From the NCBI GenBank assembly GCA_964390305.1, contig CAYMHT010000002.1:1-64000 (forward strand): a stretch of DNA of 64,000 nt. The letters run 5' to 3'. How positions within the stretch are numbered: position 1 is the first letter of the stretch; the number at the start of each line of letters is the position of its first letter. Below the pieces are notes generated by a model. It saw only the letters and a program-made list of their open reading frames with translations. It did no database searches and was not told where the DNA came from. Below, in pieces: positions 17,792 through 26,983 of this stretch. The position numbers and the translations under genes are program-made. Source of the DNA: SKLM01 sp964390305. GTDB taxonomy: Bacteria > Chloroflexota > Anaerolineae > B4-G1.

Positions 17792-19801
17792 ATGACCACA
17801 CAAGCGTACACCGAAGAGGATATCAAAGTTCTAGAATACCCCGAGAATATCCAGCGAAGGCCGGGGATGTACGTTGGCGGTCGAGGTATGACGGCGCTCC
17901 ATCACCTGGCCATCGAGGTGATCGACAACGCTGTCGACGAGGCGCTCATGGGGGACTGTGACCACATCGAGGTGGTCATTCGGAGAGATGGGAGTATCGC
18001 TGTCACGGACGACGGTCGCGGGATTCCTGTGGGGATGCATCCCGAGAAGGAAAGACCTGCGATGGAACTGGCGTTCACCGAGCTTCACGCCGGCGGGAAG
18101 TTCGAGGAGGGGAGCTACTCGACGTCCGGCGGCCTCCACGGGGTGGGGATCAAGGCCACAAACGCCCTCTCTGATTGGCTGGAGGTGACGGTCCGGCGCG
18201 ACGGTGTCCTCTACCGGCAGCGACACGAAAGAGGCCTCCCGGTGACGCCGGTGAACATCCTGGCCCCCCACAGCGAGGAGATCATCGGACAGGTTGGGGT
18301 GCGGGGCGAGGTCACAGCCGTACGGAAGAACAAGGATCGAAGCATCGGAACGGGCACGACCGTTGCCTTCTTGCCCAACGGGGAGTTCTTAGACGAGCTC
18401 GAGTTCGACTTCGCAACGCTGGCGCGACGTCTGCAGATGGTCTCCTTCCTCGTCCCCGGTCTGACCACTCGCATCATCGACGAGCGCGCCGAGGGGCGCG
18501 AACGGGAGTACTGCTACCGGGGTGGACTGGTGGAGTATGTTGAGCACCTGAACCGGAACCGCGATGTCATCCATGCTCCCATCGAGATCACCGGTCATAC
18601 AGAGGATGGAACCCAGGTGGAGGCGGTCTTCCAGTGGCACGACGGCGACTATCCGGAAATCGTCTCGTTTGTCAATACGATTCCCACACCCGACGGTGGC
18701 GGACACGTGTCGGGGTTGATGGCGGGCCTCACCAAGGCAGTCAACGTTTTCGCAGACAACCGCCGCGGGTTGCTGAAGAAAGGCGATAAGGTCATCGGCC
18801 GCGATACCCGGGCTGGATTGACCGCCGTTCTCAGCGTCCGTATGCGCGACCCTCAGTTCACCAGTCAGACCAAGACGCAGCTGGGCTCCGATCAGACTCA
18901 GGGGCAGGTCCATTCGATCATCTACGAAGGGCTGCTTGAGCAGCTGCGCAAGCAGATTCCATTGGGCAAGAAGATCGTGCAGCGGTGCCTGGCGGCCTCT
19001 CGAGCGCGCCGGGCCGCGGCCAAGGCGCGCAAGCTGGTTATGCGTCGCTCGGCTCTGGAGGTGGATGAGCTCCCAGGCAAACTGGCTGATGTGGCGAAGG
19101 GCATTCCCACGGACGAGACCACCCTCTATATCGTGGAGGGTGACAGTGCGGGTGGATCATGCAAGCAGGCACGTGACCGCCGCTACCATGCCATTCTGCC
19201 GCTCCGGGGCAAAATCCTCAACGTGGAGCGCAAGCGTCTGGACCGGGCGCTCAGCAACAAGGAGGTCAAAGCCATCGTTGCCGCTCTCGGAGCAGGTGTA
19301 GGAACTGACTTCGGGGTGGAGGACATGCGGTACGGGCGCGTCGCTATCCTCGTCGATGCCGACGTGGACGGCGAACACATCAAGACCCTTCTGTACACGC
19401 TCTTCTGGCGCTTGATGCGTCCTATTGTGGAAGAGGGGAGGCTTTACGTGGCTCAGGCACCGCTGTACTTGCTCCGCAAGGGCAGTGACAGCCGCTATGC
19501 CTACAGCGAGGCAGAACGGAAGCGAATTCTCGACGAGTGGGGTGGTATGCACGGCGTCACCATCCAGCGTTACAAAGGCCTGGGTGAGATGAACCCAAGT
19601 CAGCTACGGGAGACGATCTTCAGTGTCAGTGACCAGGGGAATCCCGCAGTAAATGAGCATCTCGTGCAGGTGAAGGCGAGTGACGTGCACGCGGCCAACG
19701 CTGCCTTTTCGCTGTGGATGGGCGCTGGTGCAAGAAACCGACGTGACCGCCTGATGCGGTATTGGGGCGACGGGATGATGCTGGATGAGAACGGAGCGTA
19801 G
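17792..19801 (+). CDS. gyrB: DNA gyrase subunit B (type IIA topoisomerase ATPase subunit)
   Basis: The 669-residue protein has the GHKL ATPase (IEVIDNAVDEA at about 41-51, DDGRGIPVG, GGLHGVG at 113-119) and the transducer lysine region (QTKTQLG). The Toprim domain has EGDSAGGSCKQ from E449 and DADVDG near 522, followed by the short C-terminal tail YKGLGEMNP. Length fits the GyrB form without an insertion. It introduces supercoils with the adjacent A subunit. GGAGGTATGTGA precedes the ATG. GyrB and ParE are hard to separate by eye; the adjacency to a single A subunit makes gyrase the default. Confidence 0.93.
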   Translation: MTTQAYTEEDIKVLEYPENIQRRPGMYVGGRGMTALHHLAIEVIDNAVDEALMGDCDHIEVVIRRDGSIAVTDDGRGIPVGMHPEKERPAMELAFTELHAGGKFEEGSYSTSGGLHGVGIKATNALSDWLEVTVRRDGVLYRQRHERGLPVTPVNILAPHSEEIIGQVGVRGEVTAVRKNKDRSIGTGTTVAFLPNGEFLDELEFDFATLARRLQMVSFLVPGLTTRIIDERAEGREREYCYRGGLVEYVEHLNRNRDVIHAPIEITGHTEDGTQVEAVFQWHDGDYPEIVSFVNTIPTPDGGGHVSGLMAGLTKAVNVFADNRRGLLKKGDKVIGRDTRAGLTAVLSVRMRDPQFTSQTKTQLGSDQTQGQVHSIIYEGLLEQLRKQIPLGKKIVQRCLAASRARRAAAKARKLVMRRSALEVDELPGKLADVAKGIPTDETTLYIVEGDSAGGSCKQARDRRYHAILPLRGKILNVERKRLDRALSNKEVKAIVAALGAGVGTDFGVEDMRYGRVAILVDADVDGEHIKTLLYTLFWRLMRPIVEEGRLYVAQAPLYLLRKGSDSRYAYSEAERKRILDEWGGMHGVTIQRYKGLGEMNPSQLRETIFSVSDQGNPAVNEHLVQVKASDVHAANAAFSLWMGAGARNRRDRLMRYWGDGMMLDENGA

Positions 19802-19850
19802 GGCCCCTGGCTCGGTGTGGCCGACAGTGAAATGAGGGATAGGATGACGG

Positions 19851-22331
19851 ATGAGTGAGGTAGAGACTGCAACCATTGTGGTCCCCACGGAGACGGTCGA
19901 TCTGGCCAGCGATATGACGGCCGCGTATATGGGGTACGCCAGAGCCACCATCACGGACCGGGCGCTGCCCGACATTCGTGACGGTCTCAAGCCTGTCCAA
20001 CGGCGCATCCTCTACGCGATGCACGAGCTGGGGCTGGACGCCGAGCACCCGCACAAGAAATCGGCCCGCATCGTCGGTGAGGTCCTGGGAAAGTACCACC
20101 CCCACGGCGACACATCTGTCTATCACGCGTTGGTGCGGATGGCCCAGGATTTCTCCATGGAGATTCCGTTGGTCGATGGACAGGGCAACTTTGGCTCTGT
20201 CGACGGAGATAGCCCCGCAGCGATGCGCTATACAGAGGCGCGATTGACGGCCGTGGCCGAAACGATGCTCCGGGACCTCAAGATGGAGACAGTAGACTGG
20301 CAGGAGAACTTCGACGGCTCCCTTGAAGAGCCTACGGTTCTGCCCACGGTCTTCCCCAACCTCTTGGTCAACGGCTCGGCGGGTATCGCCGTCGGCATGT
20401 CGACAAACATGCCGCCCCACAACCTGGGAGAGGTGTGCGACGCTCTGATCCACGTGGCCGAGAACTGGCAGCGGCGGGACAAGATCACCACGGAGGACCT
20501 CCTGCAATTCATCCCCGGTCCTGACTTCCCGACGGGGGGCATTCTCTATCGCTACCGCGATCGTGGCGACGGACTGATCGATACCGTATACGAGGCCTAC
20601 AAGACTGGCCGGGGCCGGATTGTCACGCAGGCCCGGATACTCGTGGAGGATATTGGCGGTGGGAAATCCAATCTCGTCGTGACGGAGCTGCCCTACAACG
20701 TGCAGAAGAACACGGTCATGGAGAAGATCGCCAAGGAGATTCACCGGGGCCGCGTCGCCGGTGTGACGGATCTCCGTGACGAGTCTGACTACTTGGGCAT
20801 GCGGTTAATTATCGAGGTTTCTCGGAGCGCGGATCCGCAGGGTGTCCTTGAGCAGGTCTTGAAGTACTCCCAGCTGCGTGAGACGTTCGGCGTGATCAAC
20901 TTGGCGCTGGTGCCAACCGAGGAGGGCGATAGCCGTCCCACGTATCTGTCGCTTCGGGAGTTGTTGACCCATTTTGTGTCCCACCGCCTCGACGTGATTG
21001 AACGCCGGAGCCAGTACGAGTTGGAGAAGCGTCAGGCGCGGTTGCACATTGTAGACGGATTGTTGACTGCGCTCGAGGTTCTCGACGAGGTGATTGACAC
21101 AATCCGGCGGTCGCGAGAGCCGCGGACGGCTCGAAACAACCTAATGCGTGAGTTCAAGTTCACGGAGGAGCAGGCCAACGCCATCTTGCACACACAGCTA
21201 CAGCAGTTGGCGGCCCTGGGCCGGACACGCCTCGAGGACGAGGCGAAGGAGCTGTGCGAGCGAATCGAACACCTTGAAGGTCTGCTCGGCTCGGAGAAGC
21301 GCCGCCTTCGTGTAGTGGTGGAGGAGACGGAGACCCTCAAGCGGGATTTCTCGGTGCCGCGCCGCACAGTGATCGTGGACAGCGAGGACAAAGCTGCGGG
21401 TACGACGGTGATGACCGGTTCCGACTTGGTGGCACCGGAGACGGATCAGGTGCTGGTGCTCACCCCCGACGGGATAGAGCGCTCTGATTTGGCTGGTTTC
21501 TCCTATCGCCCGAGCGATGGGCTGACCACGCGGGCCGCGCGAAGCGTGCATCTGGCTCACGTGCGCGCGCAGCCTGAGGACAGAGTGCTCTTGCTGACCA
21601 GTGGTGGGGCCGGTTGGTGGGCAGAGGTAGGCTTCGTTCCCACAGTCGCTGGACCGGCGAAGCTGGGCCTGGAAGCGGGCGAGCGGATCGTCGGCATCAC
21701 CGTGGTTCACCCGGACGGATACCTGCTTCTCGGTACGCACGCGGGCAGGGTGAAGCGTGCCGCGGTAGCTGACCTCTCGCTGCTGGACCGTGAGTGGGGG
21801 CCCGTCATCGGCCTGGCCGATGACGATGAACTCCTCTTCGGAGGCGTGGCTGGTGAAAGCGCCGACGTCATCTTCTACACGAGCGAGGGGCAGTTGCTCC
21901 GGCTCCACGGCAGGGCGATCAATCCGCAGAAGACGGATACGGCAGCTGGAGTCATCGGCATCTCGCTGAGAAAAGGTGACCACGTGGTTGGGGGCTTGGT
22001 CGTGCCGGAGGCCGCCGAAGAGGGAAGTGAATGGCAGACTGTCATTCTGTCGGAGATGGGCTACGCGAATCGTGTCCCTTTGGGAGAGTTTCCTGTGCAG
22101 GGAAGGAACACGCAGGGTGTCCAGTGCCTGCGAGAGACCAAATCTGGAGGCAAGCTCGGGGACTTGGCGGTTGGCAAGGGGGGCGATGCTCTGGATGTCT
22201 ACCTTGACGACGGAAGACGTTTCCACGTCAGCGATCTTTCCGCCATCACGTCCTTGACGCGGGGATCACGCGGTAAGCGTCTGGTCGACGTCGGCACTTC
22301 GAGGATCGTCCGGGCGGTGAGCCTTTCGTGA
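19851..22331 (+). CDS. gyrA: DNA gyrase/topoisomerase subunit A, GyrA-box degenerate
   Basis: The 826-residue protein has the breakage-reunion domain (RALPDIRDGLKPVQRRIL, GKYHPHGD), with the catalytic tyrosine at Y127 in AAMRYTEARL. A long coiled coil (about 360-500) is followed by a beta-pinwheel C-terminal domain from about 510. The canonical GyrA-box (QRRGGRG) expected in the first blade is not present. The corresponding stretch reads GFSYRPSDGLTTRAAR. A GRNTQGV motif appears in a later blade. Without the box, wrapping-dependent negative supercoiling may be weak, so a topoisomerase IV-like role is possible. It lies 49 nt after gyrB in one operon. Confidence 0.9.
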   Translation: MSEVETATIVVPTETVDLASDMTAAYMGYARATITDRALPDIRDGLKPVQRRILYAMHELGLDAEHPHKKSARIVGEVLGKYHPHGDTSVYHALVRMAQDFSMEIPLVDGQGNFGSVDGDSPAAMRYTEARLTAVAETMLRDLKMETVDWQENFDGSLEEPTVLPTVFPNLLVNGSAGIAVGMSTNMPPHNLGEVCDALIHVAENWQRRDKITTEDLLQFIPGPDFPTGGILYRYRDRGDGLIDTVYEAYKTGRGRIVTQARILVEDIGGGKSNLVVTELPYNVQKNTVMEKIAKEIHRGRVAGVTDLRDESDYLGMRLIIEVSRSADPQGVLEQVLKYSQLRETFGVINLALVPTEEGDSRPTYLSLRELLTHFVSHRLDVIERRSQYELEKRQARLHIVDGLLTALEVLDEVIDTIRRSREPRTARNNLMREFKFTEEQANAILHTQLQQLAALGRTRLEDEAKELCERIEHLEGLLGSEKRRLRVVVEETETLKRDFSVPRRTVIVDSEDKAAGTTVMTGSDLVAPETDQVLVLTPDGIERSDLAGFSYRPSDGLTTRAARSVHLAHVRAQPEDRVLLLTSGGAGWWAEVGFVPTVAGPAKLGLEAGERIVGITVVHPDGYLLLGTHAGRVKRAAVADLSLLDREWGPVIGLADDDELLFGGVAGESADVIFYTSEGQLLRLHGRAINPQKTDTAAGVIGISLRKGDHVVGGLVVPEAAEEGSEWQTVILSEMGYANRVPLGEFPVQGRNTQGVQCLRETKSGGKLGDLAVGKGGDALDVYLDDGRRFHVSDLSAITSLTRGSRGKRLVDVGTSRIVRAVSLS

Positions 22332-22461
22332 GCCTGCATAGCGCCGTATCCTCCGCGACATAGTGGGAGACAGGTTTGAGTGCGTGTCTTTTCTGTTTTG
22401 TCGGATTTGCGGCGCGGTTCTGCTTCTCTCCCTTAAGTCATCAAGTGGAGGATCGGTATAG

Positions 22462-23460
22462 ATGGCTGAGCAGGATAGGAAGGGTGGGGAGGCCGGTCGC
22501 CAGTGGTCGTTCCGTGGGTACCAGCTGGACCCGTCCAATTTCACCACAGCGATGGTCCACCTCTACCGGGGTGAGATCCAGCGGGCTAATACCTGGCGCA
22601 CCCGGCTGGACGCGACGACAAACTGGGCTGTGATCACCGTCGCTGCTGCCCTCACTTTTGTCTTTGGCGAGCCTGGCAATCCGCATTTTGTGTTCTTGCT
22701 GGTTCTTGCCCTCGTGCTTACCTTCTTGATGATCGAGGCCCGCCGCTACCGGTATTATGTCCTCTGGGCGTACCGGGTTCATCTCATGGAGACCGACTTC
22801 CTCGCTTCGATTTTCACGCCCCCATTCCGTCCTTCCGCAGACTGGGGCAGCCTGGTGGCGGAGACCCTCAGGGAGCCATCGTTTCCCATCGAGCTGTGGG
22901 AGGCCGTCGGTCGGCGCTTCCGCCGCAATTACTTCTGGTTATTGTCCCTGCTGCTTCTCAGTTGGGGGATTAAGCTCAGCATCCATCCTGAGCCCACACC
23001 GAGCTGGTCCGCGGTTCTGGAGAGAGCGGCCGTGGGTGTGATTCCTGGACGCTGGGTGATTGCCGTCGTCGCTGTCGTATTTGGGGCACTGATCGGAGTG
23101 GCGGTGGCCGCGGGTGTCTCGCGAACTCGAGCCGAGGTACCCGAGTTTCTGCGTCGGATTGGGCGGCCTCTGGTGCCGAAGCCACGCCGCAAGGAGCGCC
23201 TCGCTACCATTATCACCACGGAGGGGAAGGCAGTGGCGTCGCGGATCCTAGAGGAATTGGGACGCGGCGTCACAGCGCTTGAGGGCACAGGGATGTACTC
23301 CGGTGCCTCGTGGGACGTGCTTCTGTCTGCCGTCACCGACGTGCAGATCCCGCACCTCAGGGAGATTGTCCACGCGGCAGACCCCGACGCGTTCGTCGTG
23401 GTCAGTACGGCAGCGGAGGTGCGCGGTGGGGGCTTCACCCCCTTCGAGCCCCCAAGTTGA
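22462..23460 (+). CDS. DUF2270-like integral membrane protein fused to a DUF2179 domain
   Basis: The 332-residue protein has about four membrane segments (roughly residues 55-72, 77-95, 150-168 and 195-222), matching the DUF2270 predicted membrane family with its conserved MVHLYRGEIQRANTWRTRLD start. The C-terminal 90 residues (KERLATIITTEGKAVASRIL, GTGMYSG, VVVSTAAEVRGGGF) look like the cytoplasmic DUF2179 domain of YitT-type proteins, thought to bind small ligands. GTGGAGG precedes the ATG by 13 nt. It follows gyrA by 130 nt and may be read through from it. Function is unknown. Confidence 0.78.
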   Translation: MAEQDRKGGEAGRQWSFRGYQLDPSNFTTAMVHLYRGEIQRANTWRTRLDATTNWAVITVAAALTFVFGEPGNPHFVFLLVLALVLTFLMIEARRYRYYVLWAYRVHLMETDFLASIFTPPFRPSADWGSLVAETLREPSFPIELWEAVGRRFRRNYFWLLSLLLLSWGIKLSIHPEPTPSWSAVLERAAVGVIPGRWVIAVVAVVFGALIGVAVAAGVSRTRAEVPEFLRRIGRPLVPKPRRKERLATIITTEGKAVASRILEELGRGVTALEGTGMYSGASWDVLLSAVTDVQIPHLREIVHAADPDAFVVVSTAAEVRGGGFTPFEPPS

Positions 23461-23546
23461 CGTCGTTCTGTCGAGCCGCGGCGAGCCACGCGGCCGCACG
23501 GGAGCATTCAGTGACGGTGAGCCAGGGCGAGGTGCGAGCGTCTTCT

Positions 23547-23574
23547 GACCGGGGCGTGCAGGCTCGCTCCGGTC
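23547..23574. terminator. Hairpin between convergent genes, possible bidirectional terminator
   Basis: A 10-bp stem (one G-T pair) with an 8-nt loop runs GACCGGGGCG...CGCTCCGGTC. It lies just after the stop of the minus-strand AAA gene and downstream of the plus-strand DUF2270 gene. There is no T-run on either side, so efficiency is uncertain. Confidence 0.35.
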
Positions 23575-23578
23575 GATA

Positions 23579-24886
23579 CTACAGGTCGACGAAGTACGTG
23601 TTGCATGCCTGGTCGATGAGGTCTCTGCTCAACTTCGCAGGAATCTCCAGATAACTGGCGATGTCCTGAATCTGGTCCACCAGGTCGCGCGGGTGACAGC
23701 CACGCCTGGGACGACCAGCTTTGATGTAATGCTCCTTGATCAGGTAAGTCAGTGCCTGATCGTCGTAGGGGACTCCCTTCTCGCGACATACGCGTCGGAA
23801 AATGTCGCGGTACTGCTCCCACGTTGGATCTCCGATCTCGATCTTATGACGGATGCGGCGCAGGAAAGCCTCGTCGACCAACTCCTGCGGGGCTAGGTTG
23901 GTCGCGAACACGATAAGTGTGTCGAACGGTATCTGAATCTTCCGGCCCGTGTGCAGGGTTAGATAGTCGATGCGCTTCTCCAGCGGAACGATCCACCGGT
24001 TCAGAAGATCGCGGGGTCGAACTTGCTGGCGGCCGAAGTCGTCAATCAGCAACATACCCCCGTTTGCCTTCATCTGGACTGGAGCTTCGTAGTACCGGCT
24101 CGTACGCTCGTATATGAGATCCAGCTCTTCGAGCGTCATCTCGCCACCCACCATGATCACGGGGCGCCGGATGCGGATCCAGCGCTGGTCGTGGCTGTTC
24201 TTGCTTGCGGAGCGGTCCTCGTCCCGGACGTGATTGACGACATCGAACACTTTGATCACTTCGTGTCCCGTCTCCACCGCGTACGGGACGTACAGCGCAC
24301 CCTGCAGGACCAGCGTTCCGATCCCTTCGCTGATCGCCGTCTTTCCGTTGCCAGGGGGACCAAACAGGAAGATCGAACGACGGGAGTTGACGGCGGCTCC
24401 CAGATGGGCCGTCGTCTCTTCGTCAATCACCAGATGTGATAGCGCCTGCTCCAAGCCGTCCCGGTGGACGATAGACTTGCCCAGGGATTGGCGTCGAATC
24501 CCTTCGTTGTACTGCGCCAGCGGGACTGGAGCCGGTCCGACATACTGACTCCGTTCCATTGCCTCGCGAGCCGCGGCACGGCCCTTATCCGTGATGCGGT
24601 ACCGATACACGGCTCTGCCCAGTCCGAGGCCGCCGCTGCCGCTGCCGGTCCCTTTCACCTCACAAAGCTGCTCCTCCTTGAGAAACGCGAGCAAATCGTC
24701 AACGACGCCTGCGTGCGGTAGCCTCATGCGCTCGGCCAACTCATACCCGAGCAGGTCCCCTTCCAGATACAACATCTTCAATGCCAGGTTGGACAGGAAC
24801 CCCAACGGGAGACCCGTGTCTTCGATCGAGCTCGCCAGAGGAGGCACGAACGCCCTGTTCCTAGCGACCGTTTCTTCCCTAGCCAT
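23579..24886 (-). CDS. AAA-family ATPase with N-terminal winged-helix domain
   Basis: The 435-residue protein begins with a winged-helix-like region (residues 25-110, ending in a YRYRITDKGRAAA beta-hairpin). An AAA module follows, with Walker A GPPGNGKT at about 170, Walker B MLLIDDFG at about 270 and a sensor-like FATNLAPQELVDEAFLRRI segment. The C-terminal lid ends GCHPRDLVDQIQDIA. It resembles MoxR-like or orphan AAA ATPases found in Chloroflexota; the partner protein is not evident. It follows the aminotransferase gene by 31 nt and is probably in the same operon. Confidence 0.8.
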   Translation of the reverse strand: MAREETVARNRAFVPPLASSIEDTGLPLGFLSNLALKMLYLEGDLLGYELAERMRLPHAGVVDDLLAFLKEEQLCEVKGTGSGSGGLGLGRAVYRYRITDKGRAAAREAMERSQYVGPAPVPLAQYNEGIRRQSLGKSIVHRDGLEQALSHLVIDEETTAHLGAAVNSRRSIFLFGPPGNGKTAISEGIGTLVLQGALYVPYAVETGHEVIKVFDVVNHVRDEDRSASKNSHDQRWIRIRRPVIMVGGEMTLEELDLIYERTSRYYEAPVQMKANGGMLLIDDFGRQQVRPRDLLNRWIVPLEKRIDYLTLHTGRKIQIPFDTLIVFATNLAPQELVDEAFLRRIRHKIEIGDPTWEQYRDIFRRVCREKGVPYDDQALTYLIKEHYIKAGRPRRGCHPRDLVDQIQDIASYLEIPAKLSRDLIDQACNTYFVDL

Positions 24887-24917
24887 TTACTGTCATCTCC
24901 TGTTTCGATGAGCGGTG

Positions 24918-26057
24918 CTATTGAGTGTCCTGCAGCGTGTTGCCTACGCGCAGGATCTCTGGTTCTGTGTTGTAGCAATGGGGCGAGACGCGGATATAGT
25001 CCTCGCGTCTCGAGAGTACGATACCCGCTGCGGTCAGCTGCTCGTAGGCGGCGCCGACGTCGCCGGGCACGCTGAACGATGCAATCGCGCTGCGGTGTTC
25101 CGGCTCGAGGTTGCTGGCGACAGTGTATCCGCGGCTATGCAGATCTGCGATCAGGAGATCCGTCAGGTGCAGCACCCAGCGCTCGATTGTCCCGATCCCA
25201 ACGTCCAGCAGAAAACGCACCGCTGCCAGCAGGCCGACCTGACCGATGAAGTTGGCGCACCCGAGCTCAAACCGCCTGGCGCCAGGGAGAAACGTGAGGT
25301 CGTAGTTGCGCCAATCCTGCCAGCCGACCACGCTCGTGCAGCCCGCAAAGGGCGGATCAAGCCGGTCGGTAAGCTCACGCCGGCAGTAGATGAATCCTTG
25401 ACCTGCCGGCCCCATCAACCACTTGGGACCTCCGCAGGACAGAAAGTCGATGTTGAGCGCCTTCACGTCCATCTGTAATACACCCAGTGACTGAATACCG
25501 TCGACGACGAAGTAGGCACCATGGTCACGGCACCAGCGACCAACGGCTCCGAGGTCTGTCCTGAAACCCGTCAGGAATTCAACCGAGCTGACTGCCACCG
25601 CCCGGGTGCTCCCGTCGGTGTGGGCCTCCAGCGCCTCGACCGTCAATCCCCCGCCGTCGTGCGGGATGCAGCGAGCCTCGACCCCACGCCGCGTCAGATG
25701 CATCCACGGGTAGACGTTGGACGGAAACTCCATGTCGCAGAAGATCACGTTGTCCCCGGGCTCCAGAGGCAGTGCGTTCGCGGCCAGGTTGAGACCCTCG
25801 CTCGTGTTCTGGACGAAGGCGATCTCATCTGGTCTGGCGCTGATCAGCCGGGCCAGCGCGTCGCGTAGATCGTCGGACAGGTGCTCGTATCGCTGGGCAT
25901 CCTGCCCCCCGGCACGATCGGCCAGATAGTCCTCGATCGCCTCGCACACCGGGGTGGGCAAAGGAGCGATGGCGGCGTGGTTGAGATAGGCGCAATGCTG
26001 GGTGATCGGAAAGGCGTGTCGGAGGGACACGACGTCAGGAAAGTGAGCACGTGCCAT
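24918..26057 (-). CDS. PLP-dependent aminotransferase class V (cysteine desulfurase-like)
   Basis: The 379-residue protein has the fold-type I class V pattern. An N-terminal YLNHAAIAPLP substrate loop is followed by FVQNTSEGLNLAAN, DGIQSLGVLQMDV (cofactor Asp) and the Schiff-base lysine in LSCGGPKWLMGPAG. No conserved cysteine loop of IscS/SufS is apparent near the C-terminus, so a true desulfurase role is doubtful. Isopenicillin-epimerase-like or kynureninase-like members have this look. It is sandwiched between a zincin gene (28 nt) and the AAA gene (31 nt). Confidence 0.85.
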   Translation of the reverse strand: MARAHFPDVVSLRHAFPITQHCAYLNHAAIAPLPTPVCEAIEDYLADRAGGQDAQRYEHLSDDLRDALARLISARPDEIAFVQNTSEGLNLAANALPLEPGDNVIFCDMEFPSNVYPWMHLTRRGVEARCIPHDGGGLTVEALEAHTDGSTRAVAVSSVEFLTGFRTDLGAVGRWCRDHGAYFVVDGIQSLGVLQMDVKALNIDFLSCGGPKWLMGPAGQGFIYCRRELTDRLDPPFAGCTSVVGWQDWRNYDLTFLPGARRFELGCANFIGQVGLLAAVRFLLDVGIGTIERWVLHLTDLLIADLHSRGYTVASNLEPEHRSAIASFSVPGDVGAAYEQLTAAGIVLSRREDYIRVSPHCYNTEPEILRVGNTLQDTQ

Positions 26058-26085
26058 GGATGGTCCCTTCAGTCAGCTGCCGGGG

Positions 26086-26457
26086 TCACCAAGCTCCGAT
26101 CTCCTGGAGGCGATCGTCGCCGATGCCGAAGTGGTGTGCTATCTCGTGACGAACAACCCGTCGGACGATGGCGCGGGTCTCTTCTGCTGTGCGGCTCCGC
26201 CTCTCAATCGGGCACCGGTAGATCGTGATCTTGTCCGGCAGAACCAGACCGTACCTGTGGCTCCGTTTCGTGAGCGGAACGCCCTGATAGAAACCGAGAA
26301 GCTGTACTGGATGCCTCAGCCCAGCCTGTCGAAGCGTCGCCGGATCGGGCCAATCGGCGATAACCACGTCGACGTTGTCTAGCATCTCCTGGATGTCGGG
26401 AGGGAGATCGTCCAGCGCCTCCGCCACCAGATGCTCGAAGCTCTCCTTCTCCTCCAT
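26086..26457 (-). CDS. Zincin-like metallopeptidase family protein (PF06262 type)
   Basis: The 123-residue protein has a single HExxH zinc motif in VVRHEIAHHFGI at about residues 103-114. It has the compact sequence layout of the small zincin-like family, including EEFEHLVAEALDDLP-like N-terminal spacing (here ESFEHLVAEALDDLP). The ITIYRCPIE segment before the helix is also typical. Substrates of this family are not known. A TATAAT box lies only 9 nt upstream of the ATG, suggesting a leaderless message. Confidence 0.86.
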   Translation of the reverse strand: MEEKESFEHLVAEALDDLPPDIQEMLDNVDVVIADWPDPATLRQAGLRHPVQLLGFYQGVPLTKRSHRYGLVLPDKITIYRCPIERRSRTAEETRAIVRRVVRHEIAHHFGIGDDRLQEIGAW

Positions 26458-26466
26458 GACTCATCT

Positions 26467-26472
26467 ATTATA
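26467..26472 (-). promoter_or_regulatory. Extended -10 element of the zincin gene
   Basis: On the minus strand the sequence reads TGGTATAAT. The nearest TTGATC is at 26493-26498, a spacing of 20 nt, so the -35 is poor. The -10 is so near the ATG at 26457 that transcription should start at or within a few bases of it. Confidence 0.45.
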
Positions 26473-26585
26473 CCACAGTTGGCCGATCTGACGATCAACC
26501 CCTACTAGCGACTTGCGCCATCAACTGTCACGGGTAGCGCGGCGCCCGGGGTAGGGGGCAGTCCAGGGGGTGGTCGTCGTCTCTC

Positions 26586-26685
26586 NNNNNNNNNNNNNNN
26601 NNNNNNNNNNNNNNNNNNNNNNNNNNNNNNNNNNNNNNNNNNNNNNNNNNNNNNNNNNNNNNNNNNNNNNNNNNNNNNNNNNNNN
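26586..26685. other. Assembly gap, 100 N
   Basis: Exactly 100 consecutive N separate the two flanks, the usual placeholder for a scaffold join of unknown size. The flanking sequences do not overlap, so real sequence is missing here. Confidence 0.98.
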
Positions 26686-26983
26686 GGTGACCAGGTCCCC
26701 GGTGCGGCGGGGCGTGGGTGAGGTCCGCGAGGGCTTCCGAGGACACCGGGGCGACGTCGGGCAGGAAGACATCCAGCGGAGCTGCTCAGATTGGCGCTTT
26801 AGGCGCCCCCGGGCAGGCGCGAGCTGTGGTGACCGACTGTCGTCGGGCCGCGATCTCCCCGGAGATGGTGTGTCAGCCGCGGTCTCGCCGACGGTGGTGC
26901 AGACCGGGCAAGGCAGAGACGCTCCTGTACAAGGCCACTGAGCGCGTGCCGGATATCGATGCTATCGCTGTCGTCGAGGCCAT

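Noticed and set aside
19626..22226. Long minus-strand open frames opposite gyrA
   Set aside because: They are antisense to well conserved gyrase motifs and show no recognisable domain.
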